NCBI GenBank assembly: GCA_022747635.1
Contig: JAKTNV010000001.1
Span: 20,312,572 to 20,376,571 of the forward strand
Source: Hetaerina americana
Lineage: Eukaryota > Arthropoda > Insecta > Odonata > Calopterygidae
Direction: 5' to 3'
DNA: 64,000 nt
Both the position numbers and the translations under genes were made by a program. This document shows positions 49,453 through 60,700 of this stretch, piece after piece. Each line of letters starts with the position of its first letter. The first letter of the stretch is position 1. The notes beneath the pieces are model-generated. The model did no database searches. It was not told where the DNA came from and saw nothing but the letters and a program-made list of their open reading frames with translations.

Positions 49453-52400
49453 CTAAACGTGGTTCCGGATGGTGAGGAGGCAGGGTTGTGGGGAATTTAA
49501 AGTTGTATCAGTGTGTGTTCCTTCACAGAAAAAGCCGTTACAAAGCTACAGTTTTCCATGGGACACTCAAATATTGAAAAGTTATTGAATCAGCCACTGA
49601 AGTCATTCGATTCAAGTTCCATGCATGTACCTTCATTGTTACACATTTTGTTGACTTGCTAAGATGAGATGATTAAAAAATCAACCTTGCAGAATGATTT
49701 GATTTTGATGGATGGAAAACATTTAAGAAGAAAATAAAGATGACACATTTCCCTAAAAATGTTTACTCAGAAAAACAAAGTTAATTTTACATGCATATCC
49801 ATAAAAAAGGTTTAGTCGTCTCCCACACTGCATAAACAGATAAAATTCACAGCATGGGAAACACAGGCACACATATCTGCAATAAAAGTTAGAATATGTC
49901 TCCTGCTCCAGGAAAGCATTTGGAAATTTAGACTAGTCCAGGTCAAAATTAAAGAACAGTTCTTTCAACTACATATCTCCTCTTTCTTTCCGCTATAGAC
50001 CCTCTCTTGTGTCAGCTACATAACCGTTAGCAGACCACACAAATTGTACATCTAATCTACATTTTAAGAAATATGAAGGCAGTAAATGAAACTAACAGCA
50101 TTTGATAAACTAGGGACTTTGATAAAAATGGACTGAACTCGATTTCATTAATTTTCCAACGAAATCATATGAAAAGAAGTACCTATAACATTTTCAAAAT
50201 TAAAGATAATAATCAACAGCTAATAGAGTTTGTTTTTGTTTTAATGAATTGAATGTTTTCATTACAGCATGAAATAATTTGCTGGAATGTTAAATGAAAA
50301 GCAGGCCTGTTTACATTCTTAGGGGCAGGTGAGAATATATAATTATAAAATAACATATAATCATAAATTTGTTCCATAGATTTTATTACATGTTAATGAA
50401 ATTAGCATTAGTGCACAAATCTTATTTTACTACAGCTTCACTATCATGTTTTTAACGAGAAAATGACATATCATTAAGAGTAACAGCCCAAATGAAACTA
50501 TGGTTACAATAATCAAGAGAGAAGAAATAGCTATTCAAACTAAAAAGATTAAAGCAATCATTCAAACACACATTTCTACTTAAGGTTTGACTAACTGGTT
50601 GTGTTAGTATGGTTCTTCAAAAAAATATCAGGGTTACACAAGTCAAGGAATTCTAGAAATACATTTTTTGTGTAACTTGAGTCCATGCCTTTTTCAGCAA
50701 AGGAATTCTTATACACTATGCCTATGCCCTATTGTGTGAAGTGTGTGCTCTCTTGTGGGGAGGGTACACATGGCCAAAGCTTAGTGAATCTAACCCAGTT
50801 TCTCAGAGAACTTGATAAAAAAAGAGGCATTTCTTTTTATTATGATCGGGCAGTCTACCATTTAAGACAAGTTTCAGATGGACACAAACTTAACATCTCT
50901 ACACTTCTTAGCCTGGCCTAATACACAACTTTTCCCCATACTACAATTAACCCTTGATTTGGCATACTTTCTTGCTCCCTTTATTCCATCCAATTTCCGT
51001 ATCTTTTTCCCTACCCTATCCATCTTTCCTAACATCCTCCCTTCCATCATAGCCTTCAGTATTCTGTCCCCACTCGAAATGCTCTACATCCACCTTTCCT
51101 GCCTCCTTTGGATTTCTACCGACAACCCCAACTTCTGCCCAACCATGCCTTTTTTGTTTTCCTTTTCCCCCATTTTAACTTTCCCATCATCCTCCACACC
51201 CACTAATTCAAAGGCTTTGAATCTACGCCCACACTCTGGCTTCAACAAACATTACTGGCCTCACTGTACAAAACCATAGTCTACTAAATCTAAGTTTTTA
51301 CTAATTTATTAAATGAACGTAACACACTTTGATCAGGGATACAAGAAGAGCCACATTCCAATTTGAGACTACACAAACAAAGAAAAACAACGCAATTACC
51401 TGGAAGTGGGACAGTAGCAAAGGATGCAGCGAGGGTGGCACGCAAATGATCGAGGTGCGTTTGCAACGCAGCATTGTTGCTTCTCTGCTGAAGTGTTTCC
51501 ACCTCCAATCTCTCCACTGTTGAGCGCATGCTCTCTATATGCATTTGTATGGTTGCATTCTGCTCTTCATACTCCGTGTTTGATTTCCGCAGTGTCCTCA
51601 ACTCTGCTTCCCTGGCTGTTAAAAGAGAGAACCAAGAGAAAATACGTTCTGAGATTGGCAAATCACTCATTTATTGCACAGCCATGTAGACAGCAATGTA
51701 TGCATCAATCAGATGTTGCTCAAATACCAAACCAATTTGGTAGAATTAAATCCATTTTAGTTAGTTGAAGCATACTTGTAACATTATTGAAAAACTATCC
51801 ATGTTTAAAATAAACATCTGTTTCAGAAAAAAACATAGGAGAAGGTAATGTGCACTGTATGCATATCCCATGACCTATCATTTGCACACTCAACATGGAG
51901 TGGGAACAAGCTTATTCTTTGCTTTGCTAAAAATGCCTAAGCATAAAAATTGAAGATATCACCTTTCATATGAATAAATAAAGAAATTAATCAAGAACCT
52001 TACATTTATATTACAGAGACAATCATTGTGATAAAAAATGAAGCAGGAGCCTTAATGAATTAAATAATGAGTGGATTCAAAGATTTACAATACATCCAGC
52101 AAATTGCAGAGAGAAAATGATGAAATGTCATTTAAAACATCATATTTGTGGTTAACTGAATGCACGATGAAAGATCCTTAATACTTTCAGCAGGGCCCGT
52201 TGAAACAATAGCTATCTACCAGGGGCAATATTTTAGAAAAAATATAATTATGGGGTATCCAGATTCATGACACACACACCAATAAGAGAAACCTGAAATT
52301 AATTCATGTGATAAAAAAATCAGAATTTTCCGTTTGTTAACCCTGCTACAAGACTTTAAACTAACAAAGTAGTTATTCAGCAACACACCATGGTCACAAC

Positions 52401-54183
52401 TTTCTGTTATGAGCATAAGTTATGACTCTATATCAAGAACAATGCTTGTATTTAGAATCACTGGGTCTATGCCCATAAAATGTTTTATATTGGGTTAAAT
52501 GACCAACAAGAATGAGGGTTTCAGGTATGTTTTTTAAAAAGTTACCATTTGACTTGATTTGGAATTTCAAAGAAGGACAGGAATTACAAATCTCACTGTA
52601 TGGCTGAAGTTTTAGGAAGTTGGAAATGTCGCAGTCATGTTAGGATGTTGTGAACCTTGTCATGGAGAGGGCCAAACAACGTGATAATATTAAACAAAAT
52701 GGAAACATATTTCAAATGGAAAGTGATTTCAAAATTGTTTAGGAATAACGCTTAAAGAAGGAGAGAGAAGGATTAGCAGGTTTGGAGACAATACTATGCT
52801 GAAAATACTGTTGGCTGAGGAATCAATAGGGTGATATTTGTGGAAAAAATAACCTACATTTTTTCCTGTTTCACCAATCATATGAAAACATACAAGTTAT
52901 AACCAACCTTTATTGTGATCTAAGAACTCTTCTGTAAATATTGGTATGTCAAAAGTGGACAGGTCAGCATCTGCTCTATCTTCACTGGACTCCCCAGTGT
53001 TGGGGCCGGCATTACCACTTGCGCCTGTTTGAGGTGTGGCAGGGGTGCCTGTAAACACAAGTTAAAATATACAATTTCCTACATAAATCTTAAATCCTGT
53101 AAGGTGGGTAAACATGAATTTACAATATGTTGTTTTTAGCATTAAAACCATGCATGATTAAAACAAAAGCATAACAGAACACACCAGCAGCTCCTGATGC
53201 CGTAACTGGATTGGCTCCATCAGCATTGCCTTTCGCCAAAGATTTCTCTGCGGGTGCTGAGGCAGCAGCCGCTGCTGCAGCCTTCTTCTCCTGCTGTTTC
53301 TGGGTGAATATTCGATAGGCTTCAGTCTGCTTATAGGCATTGAGCTCCTCTAGGTACCGTTCTCGGTCCACTTCAGCAGCATCCAAGTACTCCTGCTTTT
53401 CCGCTGCATCCAACTTGCTCCACTCAAGAGCAAGCAGGCGAGTAATTTCAGGAAAGGGCAGGTTGGGGTTTTCAGCCCTGGCCTTTTCCCTTCTGTCATT
53501 AAGGAATCGGACGTATCCTGCGGGGATGGCATATGAAATAATGTGTGTTTGGAAAAAATATTTGTATACACTATTGCTATGGGTAAATAACGTTTACCTA
53601 CGGAACACTGCCTCGAGGCCAGGGCATCGTGGCAAGGGCATTCGTAGCTTCGGAGAATTTACATTCATTTATTAGAGCATAGTACTTTAACAATTACCAT
53701 AGAGTTAGCTGGTCCAGCGCGCAGCATTTCAAGGAAGGACTGGGAAAATGTACCTAGGGACAAGGAAGGCCAGATTCCTATACACTTCTATGACCTCAGG
53801 TCATACATACCGGTTAATGGTTGTCGAGGCGCAGTGGCGTCGCGCTGTGTTTTCTTCCGTTTCTTTCCTTTCGGCCATATCACACGGACTTTTGCATCTG
53901 TATCGGTTGTTTTCTCGTCACCAGTGGGGAGCTTTTGTACGACAGGAACATTTAGGGGCCTTTGTGCTAAAAGCAAAATAAATATAAATAACATATTTCA
54001 AGAGGCAGCCGTAGTTTACAGGTTCACTGATACTAAAAACACACCAAAACTCTCTTGCTGCTTTTCAGGACTAGGTACAGTGACGACTACTCTATTACTG
54101 TTCGGCAAAGTAGCGTTGGCTGCATTAGAGTCATTCATAGCGTCCTCTCTTTGAGTATCTAGACCGGAAACTAATTGGTCCAT
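49310..54183 (-). CDS. HMG20A: HMG20A-like HMG-box co-repressor subunit (complete, six exons)
   Basis: The exons on the minus strand are 54183-54045, 53966-53811, 53517-53185, 53048-52908, 51615-51400 and 49452-49310. All introns are GT-AG and all junctions are phase 1. The total is 1128 nt, giving 375 residues and a TGA stop. Residues 1-92 are a polar N-terminus with a basic GKKRKK patch. The HMG box begins at [14 protein letters not shown] (about 92-165) and continues through [17 protein letters not shown] and [18 protein letters not shown]. Next comes an Ala-rich spacer, the diagnostic [14 protein letters not shown] segment (about 243-256), a coiled coil (257-320) and a C-terminal helix ending RLDFHG. 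The order, length and motifs match vertebrate HMG20A/HMG20B. Those proteins bind DNA through the HMG box and join LSD1-CoREST (BHC) complexes through the coiled coil. The C-terminal half ([23 protein letters not shown]) resembles HMG20A more than HMG20B. Confidence 0.95.
49453..51399 (-). other. HMG20A last intron (1.9 kb)
   Basis: GT-AG intron with a decayed LINE fragment at 50915-51235. Nothing else is seen. Confidence 0.85.
50915..51235 (-). pseudogene. LINE relic in the last intron of HMG20A
   Basis: The minus strand reads [27 protein letters not shown] and [19 protein letters not shown], the decayed LINE C-terminal signature found twice more on the plus strand of this window. It lies in the intron between HMG20A exons 5 and 6 (51399-49453). 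The plus-strand open frame over it is a Pro/Phe-rich shadow. Confidence 0.6.
51400..51615 (-). CDS. HMG20A: HMG20A exon 5 (coiled coil)
   Basis: The exon encodes [20 protein letters not shown] followed by heptad-like helix to [20 protein letters not shown]. In HMG20 proteins this segment mediates homo- and heterodimerisation and CoREST-complex contacts. The acceptor is cttttaacag and the donor is CCAG|gtaatt. Confidence 0.94.
51616..52907 (-). other. HMG20A intron 4 (1.3 kb)
   Basis: GT-AG intron, AT-rich, with no recognisable insert. The other HMG20A introns are short: 53049-53184, 53518-53810 and 53967-54044. Confidence 0.85.
52908..53048 (-). CDS. HMG20A: HMG20A exon 4
   Basis: The acceptor is tgtttacag and the donor is AAAG|gttggt. 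The exon encodes a Gly/Asn/Ser-rich acidic linker ([20 protein letters not shown]) and then the family-specific [15 protein letters not shown] just before the coiled coil. Confidence 0.93.
53185..53517 (-). CDS. HMG20A: HMG20A exon 3 (HMG box and Ala-rich spacer)
   Basis: This exon carries nearly all of the HMG box, from [19 protein letters not shown] through [18 protein letters not shown] to [18 protein letters not shown]. An eight-residue alanine-rich run (AAAAAAAS) and a spacer ending TASGAAG follow. The acceptor is ccatccccgcag and the donor is G|gtgtgt. Confidence 0.95.
53811..53966 (-). CDS. HMG20A: HMG20A exon 2
   Basis: The acceptor is ttttgcttttag and the donor is ACCG|gtatgt. The exon encodes a basic segment ([19 protein letters not shown], a likely nuclear localisation signal) and the first residues of the HMG box (PRQPLTG). 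The intron to exon 1 is only 78 bp. Confidence 0.92.
54045..54183 (-). CDS. HMG20A: HMG20A exon 1 (start codon)
   Basis: ATG at 54183-54181 opens [11 protein letters not shown], an acidic/polar N-terminus rich in Asn, Ala and Val, ending ESF plus one base before the donor G|gtgtgt. It is the first Met in the frame that splices to the next exon, and there are no upstream in-frame codons to prefer. An untranslated upstream exon cannot be excluded. Confidence 0.85.
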
Positions 54184-54560
54184 GTCTTAATCACACCTAA
54201 ATTTGTGTTTATAAAAATAAGCTATCATCATGGGGTACACCACCGACAAAGTCGTCAACACACTTATGAAAACAACAATGGTAATGCACACTGAATACAC
54301 ACATCCTCACCCGGCATTACTGTAAAAATGAGGAAATTTCGGAATATTTACTTAAACCGATAAAATATTTTTCGAAGAGCGCAAGTGAAATTATTATAAT
54401 CACGCAAGTTTAATAATTCCGCTGAATACAATTCATAAGATAAATAACAAAGACCCTTGTTTTTAACTACGGCAAAGTCTGTTGATTTCAACAACTTTGA
54501 TTGGCTGCGTGAAGTCCAGTTAGGTCACATGGTATAGATTCTTTTTTGTCATTAAGTACT
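54184..54560 (-). promoter_or_regulatory. HMG20A 5' flank / promoter region
   Basis: This flank lies directly upstream of the HMG20A start codon. It contains a minus-strand CCAAT motif (ATTGG at 54500-54504, about 320 bases from the ATG). No TATA box is obvious, as is usual for a broadly expressed nuclear gene. The transcription start cannot be read from the sequence. Confidence 0.35.
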
Positions 54561-56898
54561 TTATTCACCACTAGGCGCTTGAAGCATATATGCCGGATTT
54601 GAATGAATTTAAATTTTTGAGAGCTGGAGTTGGGAATTCGATGCAAAAAGACCTAAACCTCCGTAAAAATTCTGTTCTACGTCAGGGATCATAAATTTAA
54701 AGATAAATCTATATTGTGGATTTTTTTATCAAAATATTAACTGAATATTGATATATTTTGTTAGGCGCAAATGAAAAATGTAGATAAATCTATGTAATTT
54801 ATGAAAGTATTCTTCTAAATATTGAGATAGAGACACCTTACCCTCTCGCTAATTGTTCTCCAATTATTTTGAGTGCAGAAAAAGTTAGTAGCATAACCAT
54901 TGAGTAATTAAGTAAACATAAATATTTTTGTTCTTCGCTTCCTAATGTTAAAACTATAAATAATTCAACATTGCTGTTTATCGCCTAGATTTTACACCCG
55001 TCCAGGGAAAATCAATTCAAATTGGGTTAACTATAACTGCAACTAAATTGTTAAGAAATAAATTCATGTCGTGCCTTAAGGCAACACTTTTATGGAGCGG
55101 TTATGGTAGTGATAATACAACCATAAAGAAATTGAATTTACCATAATGCGATGCGTGTCAGTTGAAGTTCTTTATAAGGACCATTAAATTCTGAAAATAA
55201 AGATGAACTACCATTTGGGACTTAACATCAACTAGTGCAACGTTTTACCAGACTGGTTGTGCAGAATATTGAATTAATTTTAATTGAAATCTATTTGGTT
55301 GATAATCTTTTTTAATTTTAAGTTTTGCAGAGGTAAAGATATAACTTTTATTGACGCTTGACAAAGCTAAGGGCATATGATCGACTATTACAGTTCAGCA
55401 AGTTGTTCAACAGATGGCGCGACATGTAACCCCCTCTACCCAAAATTCTTGGTAACATCTGCAAAGGATATGCCCACCATTTAAAATCTCTCTGCAAGAT
55501 GTGATCTCTAGAATATGATTTTTAACATTTGAAAGAGCCTATTCTGAGAACTTACTTCTTGGAGAACTTTTTTTCAGATTTGAGCGACTATATTAATCGA
55601 CCGGCCGCAAAAAAATGGAGCATCAATGTAGAAAAGGTTCCCAAATGAGGAATATGTTAAGTATTAAAGTTACCCACATTGCTCTCCGGGAGTTACTCAA
55701 ACAAAAAACAAGAAAATGCGTGAATTCATGAAAATAGCCCCTGATGGAGAATCAGATGCTCTACAGACAACACGAGGCTTCCGGCACGCCGATGTCCCTC
55801 TCCCGTCCGCTAGGAACGGAAAGTTAACGTTTTTTTCACAATGACAGATACATTCAGGAACCGAGAGATGTGGTGTGGAACGAAGCAAACTTCACCTAAA
55901 TTGAAGGGGCGGCGAAACTAGGCGTGGCAATGACGCGTCTTGATCCATTGGGTAAAATGTGAGTTGGAACAAGAAAAATGACGGAATGAAGTGTGGAATG
56001 TTAGTATTGTCATACTATTTAAATAGTGAAATCATTAGAAAGTGCAAAAAAGTCGTTTGACTATTTATATTTTAAAGAAAACTGTTTAATAAATCTTTGC
56101 GAATATCTATGAACAAGTTTCATTGAAGTCCACTGGCGAAAAATACATTTTTTTCGCAACCTAGTTTTGAGGAAATGGGAGACTTTTGGAACTCTTTCGT
56201 CATAATGGCTACAGATTTAAGATGATTTTGAGTTTTCCTAATGATTACTTGAGTAACATAATCCGTTATCATTTTGAAATTAGATGCTTCTTTCTCAGAA
56301 ACTACGACTTAATAAAATATTATATTTCCTCCCACTTTACCTCAATATTCAGCGGCCTTACGGAAAAACAGTTTCCTTCTAATGGTCACGTGTAATTTAA
56401 AAGGACTCATTGAAGAATATTTAATTGGAATGGCGGCACGTTGAGCGTAAAGAAGTCTAGGAAGTTCCTACGCGATTTAAACTTAATGATAAACTCAACG
56501 CATTCGTGGCCAACAATAAGGTCGGATTCTGAGCCAACAAGTTAAAGAATTTGAAGGACCAAGAACTCAGCCCAAGCAAGTCTCTCGCCATTCAAGATTA
56601 TGTTAAGGGAAAGCCGAATGATTCAGTTGGGCCTAGCGTACAGACAGAGAAATTTAATATTTCAGCAGTGCTAAGCAACAACCTGGGAACTCACCCTTAT
56701 GACAGCAGGCTTTCATATATTACAGAATGAGCACATAGAACGGAAGGACAATTTTGGACGCAGTCCTCATGTTAATGTATGCATACCTCACAACCGGCGA
56801 TGCTGAGCTGTTTTCTCCTTTGTTTAAAACCGGGCTTACTGACCGCCGAACAAACTTTACCATGAAATACATCAAGATATACAAATAAGATTAGTATA
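54560..56898. other. Intergenic region upstream of HMG20A
   Basis: No gene is recognised. CAGATGGCGC at 55411-55420 resembles the insect CTCF core. GC-richer DNA lies at 55740-55960. An unrecognised broken frame lies at 56463-56729. Confidence 0.5.
56463..56729 (+). pseudogene. Unrecognised frame with one internal stop
   Basis: Between a TAG and a TGA lies a frame of about 85 codons broken only by one TGA. It reads EVPTRFKLNDKLNAFVANNK, then after the stop KLKNLKDQELSPSKSLAIQD, and further on GPSVQTEKFNISAVLSNN. The amino-acid mix looks protein-like and the codons are less AT-rich than the flanks. I do not recognise a family. It ends about 170 bp before the mariner element and may be a gene or transposon fragment. 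Confidence 0.25.
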
Positions 56899-57745
56899 AA
56901 AGTATCAGGAAAAGTTTATTTTAGATATAGTTGCAATTCCTCAAAATTCTTCAAAATACATGTTTTAAGCGCCGACACACTTTTGCCAGCGAATTTTCCA
57001 CGACGCGAAGGCTACCTGGTAGGCAGATTCCGGAAGGTCCTTAAGGGCACGCGCGCAAGCTTCTTTGGCGGCACTTAGGGTCCCATGGTGGTGTCCTTTG
57101 AGGGACTATTTAACTTTTGGGAATAGGAAATAGTCTGCTGGTGCCAAGTCGGGACTGCAAGGGAGTTGGGGAGTAGTCGCGATGCCTTTGCAGAAGTCTT
57201 CGCAAGTAGACAGTCGAATCTGCTCTTGGTCGTCCGTCAAGACCTTCGGGATGAGTTAAGCGCAGATCTTTCGTATCGCCAAAATTTCAGTTATAATCGT
57301 GTGCACTGTCATCTTATCAAGGACAATACGATCTGCGAGCATGCGCACCGTTAACCGAGGGCCTGAATTCAGGTGTTCACGCACACGTTGTCTTGCCTTT
57401 GACGGCCGTCCAGCAGGAGGTTCTTCCTCTATACCCTCTCGGCCATCTTTAAAGAGCTTGAGCCGCTTAAAACTGCTCTAATGCCCTGCTTAAAATCATA
57501 CCCGATTTCCCCAGGTCAACTCAAAATTTGATGGCGTACCACAGTTCAATTGTTTGCTACATTTTGCGCTTGCATCGACTCAATCGACATGGGTACTCTA
57601 AAACACGATCTAGCCTGAACGAACGCTCGCAGGCTATTAGTGATTGGCGTGTTTTGAAGGTCTACCCCCCCATCACCGAGCCTAAGAGCTGAGCGCGCGC
57701 GGCGACGTACAGTCACGTCAGAAAAAAATTGTCCCCGATACTTTC
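56899..57745 (-). mobile_element. Internally deleted mariner (Tc1/mariner) element
   Basis: The imperfect terminal inverted repeats are AAAGTATCAGGAAAAGTTT on the left and, reverse complemented, GAAAGTATCGGGGACAATTT on the right. TA dinucleotides flank both ends. The minus strand from 57560 to 56968 encodes a broken mariner transposase: YAIKF-VDLGKSG near the start, then LKLFKDGREGIEEEPPAGRP (helix-turn-helix region) and RLTVRMLADRIVLDKMTVH. IRKICA follows, then SPDLAPADYFLFPKVK and PESAYQVAFASWKIRW near the end. At least three in-frame stops interrupt it. The central part with the first two catalytic aspartates is missing, and the element is about 850 bp against the usual 1.3 kb. It is dead as a source of transposase. 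Confidence 0.85.
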
Positions 57746-57749
57746 TATA

Positions 57750-60700
57750 AAAATCTTGTTTTTACATCAGCTATTGCATCCAAAGATGTACGAATGGTCT
57801 AATAAAGCGCTACGGGACCAGTGTAGCTTCATACTGAAACTGAGCAGTCATTGTATTTATTTTTAAATTAAACAATCACTCTATTAACTCTCTGAAACTT
57901 ATCTTTCAATCAAACTTATACCTGTGTAAAAAATTTCACCTGTTGTATTCGCAATTAACCAGAAAATCTGGCATTAAATTACTCACTTGATTAAAAGTTA
58001 ATAAAATTATTCTTCAGATACAAAGGAAAGGTTTTAAAACAGCGATCGGGGTACGGCAGTACCGTAGCACTGTTGGATGCCAAGTGACATCGAACAGTGA
58101 GACGGTACTGACATCTTGCTTTCAAGGCCTTACTCTCTACGTTGATGGTCACCGGCTGACCGAAATAACATTATTGGAGTCTTCTGAGTTTCTTAATATT
58201 GGCAATAGAAATTAATATAACTTCAGATTCGCTGATGTTTCGTTTACTTTCCATTGCATTTACTGCCCTCAACAACTGATTCCAGCAACAATTGGAAGGA
58301 AATGACTGGCTGTCAATAAATGTTTCGACAAGAATAAATGAACTCTTTCAATAATGCTGCATCAGCGACATCCTAGCTTTAGTTGGCATAAGTATAATTT
58401 AGTTACAGCTTCGATCCTTTTTTATTCTCTCAGAATGGTCGTCGATTTTATATCCATAAGTATTCAGAGTTGGCCTTCAAAAGTAATAAGAGAGTAGGCA
58501 GTATTTCATTTCTTTTAGTGAAGTATGTGAATGCATACTTATACTCAAAACCTTCTCTTTAATGGGTAGCCAACATTAAAAAGCCACATTTTAAGTTACC
58601 TAGGGAAATATACTCCGTCTTTCCTCGGTCTAGCCCTTCGTTCATCTCACATTCATCTTTTTGGAGTTCGAATCTCATCCAAAAAGTAAGAAGCCTGTAT
58701 CAAAAGAAACAATGGAATATTGGTCACTAAGCTGTCCTTTTTCCCATAAGGAGAAGAGAGGTAGAAATGATATGAATAAGGAAAAGACCGCTACGAGATA
58801 TCAAGCTATTGTCACCGGGGAAAACGTAAGAAAGGTATGGGTTGAAAGCACGATTGCACGCGCAGCGATTAAGTTAGCATCTCCACCAACAAATATTTCG
58901 TCCCAAATTTGTTGAAATTCAACAATATTCCCTGAACTAAATGTTTACCAATATTTAAGAAATCCAGGAACTTCAAAATTTTAAGCAAGAAAAAATTTCT
59001 GAAATCCAGAAAATTTTAAGATCACAAATATTGTCTGAAATTATTTTTCTGAAATTAAAATTGAGGCTTGCTTGAGAGGAAGAAAATGAAAGAGATTGAT
59101 AAGAGAAATCCTGATGGTACTTTCTCAGTGGATTGGTAGTAAAACCCACAAAAATCTGAGAAATATTAAAATCACAGTTTTTATTATCCACTAAGATAAA
59201 CTGAACCATTGACCTATGTGACCCAATATATGTTGACATTAGCATTAAAACTATCGAAGATATGTTTCTTCATAGAACTTTTCCAAAGATATCCATGAAC
59301 ACGATATTCCATTTAAGGTGCACAACCATAGAAACATATTTCCCTAGCCATACAAATATTACCCACACTATGCCAGCCCTCTTTCACAGATGTACCATCT
59401 ACTACAGCGGCCATATTTCACAAACGGCAACCACTGTATCAAAAAATGAAATAAACACAGGAACCACTGATGACCAACCCCGTTACACTTCACAATCCAA
59501 CACAAGATCAACATCACCTTCCTTATTCGTCACCTTGAAATTCCACCTCGGCGACTTTCATCTCACGTTTTTTTACCGTAAATATTTAGCAATGCCGTTG
59601 TCACAACTTCCATTTTGCAATTAATACATTTTGAGAAACAAAAATTCTGCTCCCGAACAGTGAATGCGAATGCACTAAGGGATCAATGCGGAGATTTGGT
59701 ACACATACAAATAACGTGAACAAAATATTACAATGCTTGAATTACGGCAAAAGTCACAGTAAATTTATCAGGCAATAATACGTTTGGTTTCAAATTATTT
59801 ACATAGCAACAGTAACAATGGAAGAAGTACGAGGCATAAATGTGTTTATTTACATTAGGAACGTCGTTGGATACGACGACAAGCATGACCACTTAAAACG
59901 TTACTTTGAGTATAAAATTTATTTTTGAAGAAAATGTAAAAGACGTTGGGTGAGTAACAGCAAGCTTTTGAAGTATTACTGTTTATGAAATATGTAATGA
60001 CATGGATTTAGGAAGCTTTTCTCAGTATGTTTATGTTTTATCATCCTCAACCGTGTGTTTATGATAGTAATCGTGTGTAAGTACATCGTGATCGTCCTCT
60101 AAAAGTTGATGTAATATATGAACCGTAAATAATGAGCGAAATAAGGAGTATTGCTTTCAGCATATGAATTACAGGGCCATGACTGCATTTTTATCATATA
60201 ACTGACATGTAAATTGTCCGAGTTTTTTAAGACGACGATATTTATCAGCTGTTGTTTAAAGACATACAAAGGCTTCCTGTTGGGTGAAGTAGTTTCTCTT
60301 TCAGATATCGCCTCTTGATGCAATCCTGCATCCGCAGGTCAAGTACAGCTGTTGCAATATCCAATGTGATGGCGTAATTTAAGTTACGAATTTGAAATGA
60401 ATTTACTAGTCAGTAATCAATCATGAGTATTTCTCTCGAAATTTATTGACAAAACTTTTAAGAATTTGTGTATACATTTAGAAGGGCAGAAGCATACTAG
60501 GTTAAGAATATTGAGCGACAATACTGTAGGAAATTCGTTCAAATGTAAACATTTAACGTAATATGTTTGTTTGTGTATGTATAAGAGTTTATATGAATAG
60601 TGATTTACAAAAGAAGTAGGCAATAAAGGTGTATGTCCGTTATTTACCGCGCCGTGCTTTTAACGTGGACAGGAAACAGCCAAATAAATCGATATTTTCG

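Noticed and set aside
50878..51279. 133-codon plus-strand Pro/Phe/Ser-rich frame
   Set aside because: It is the antisense of a LINE relic within an HMG20A intron.
51424..51768. 114-codon plus-strand frame
   Set aside because: Antisense shadow of HMG20A exon 5.
53340..54154. Plus-strand frames of 106 and 111 codons
   Set aside because: Antisense shadows of HMG20A exons 1 to 3.
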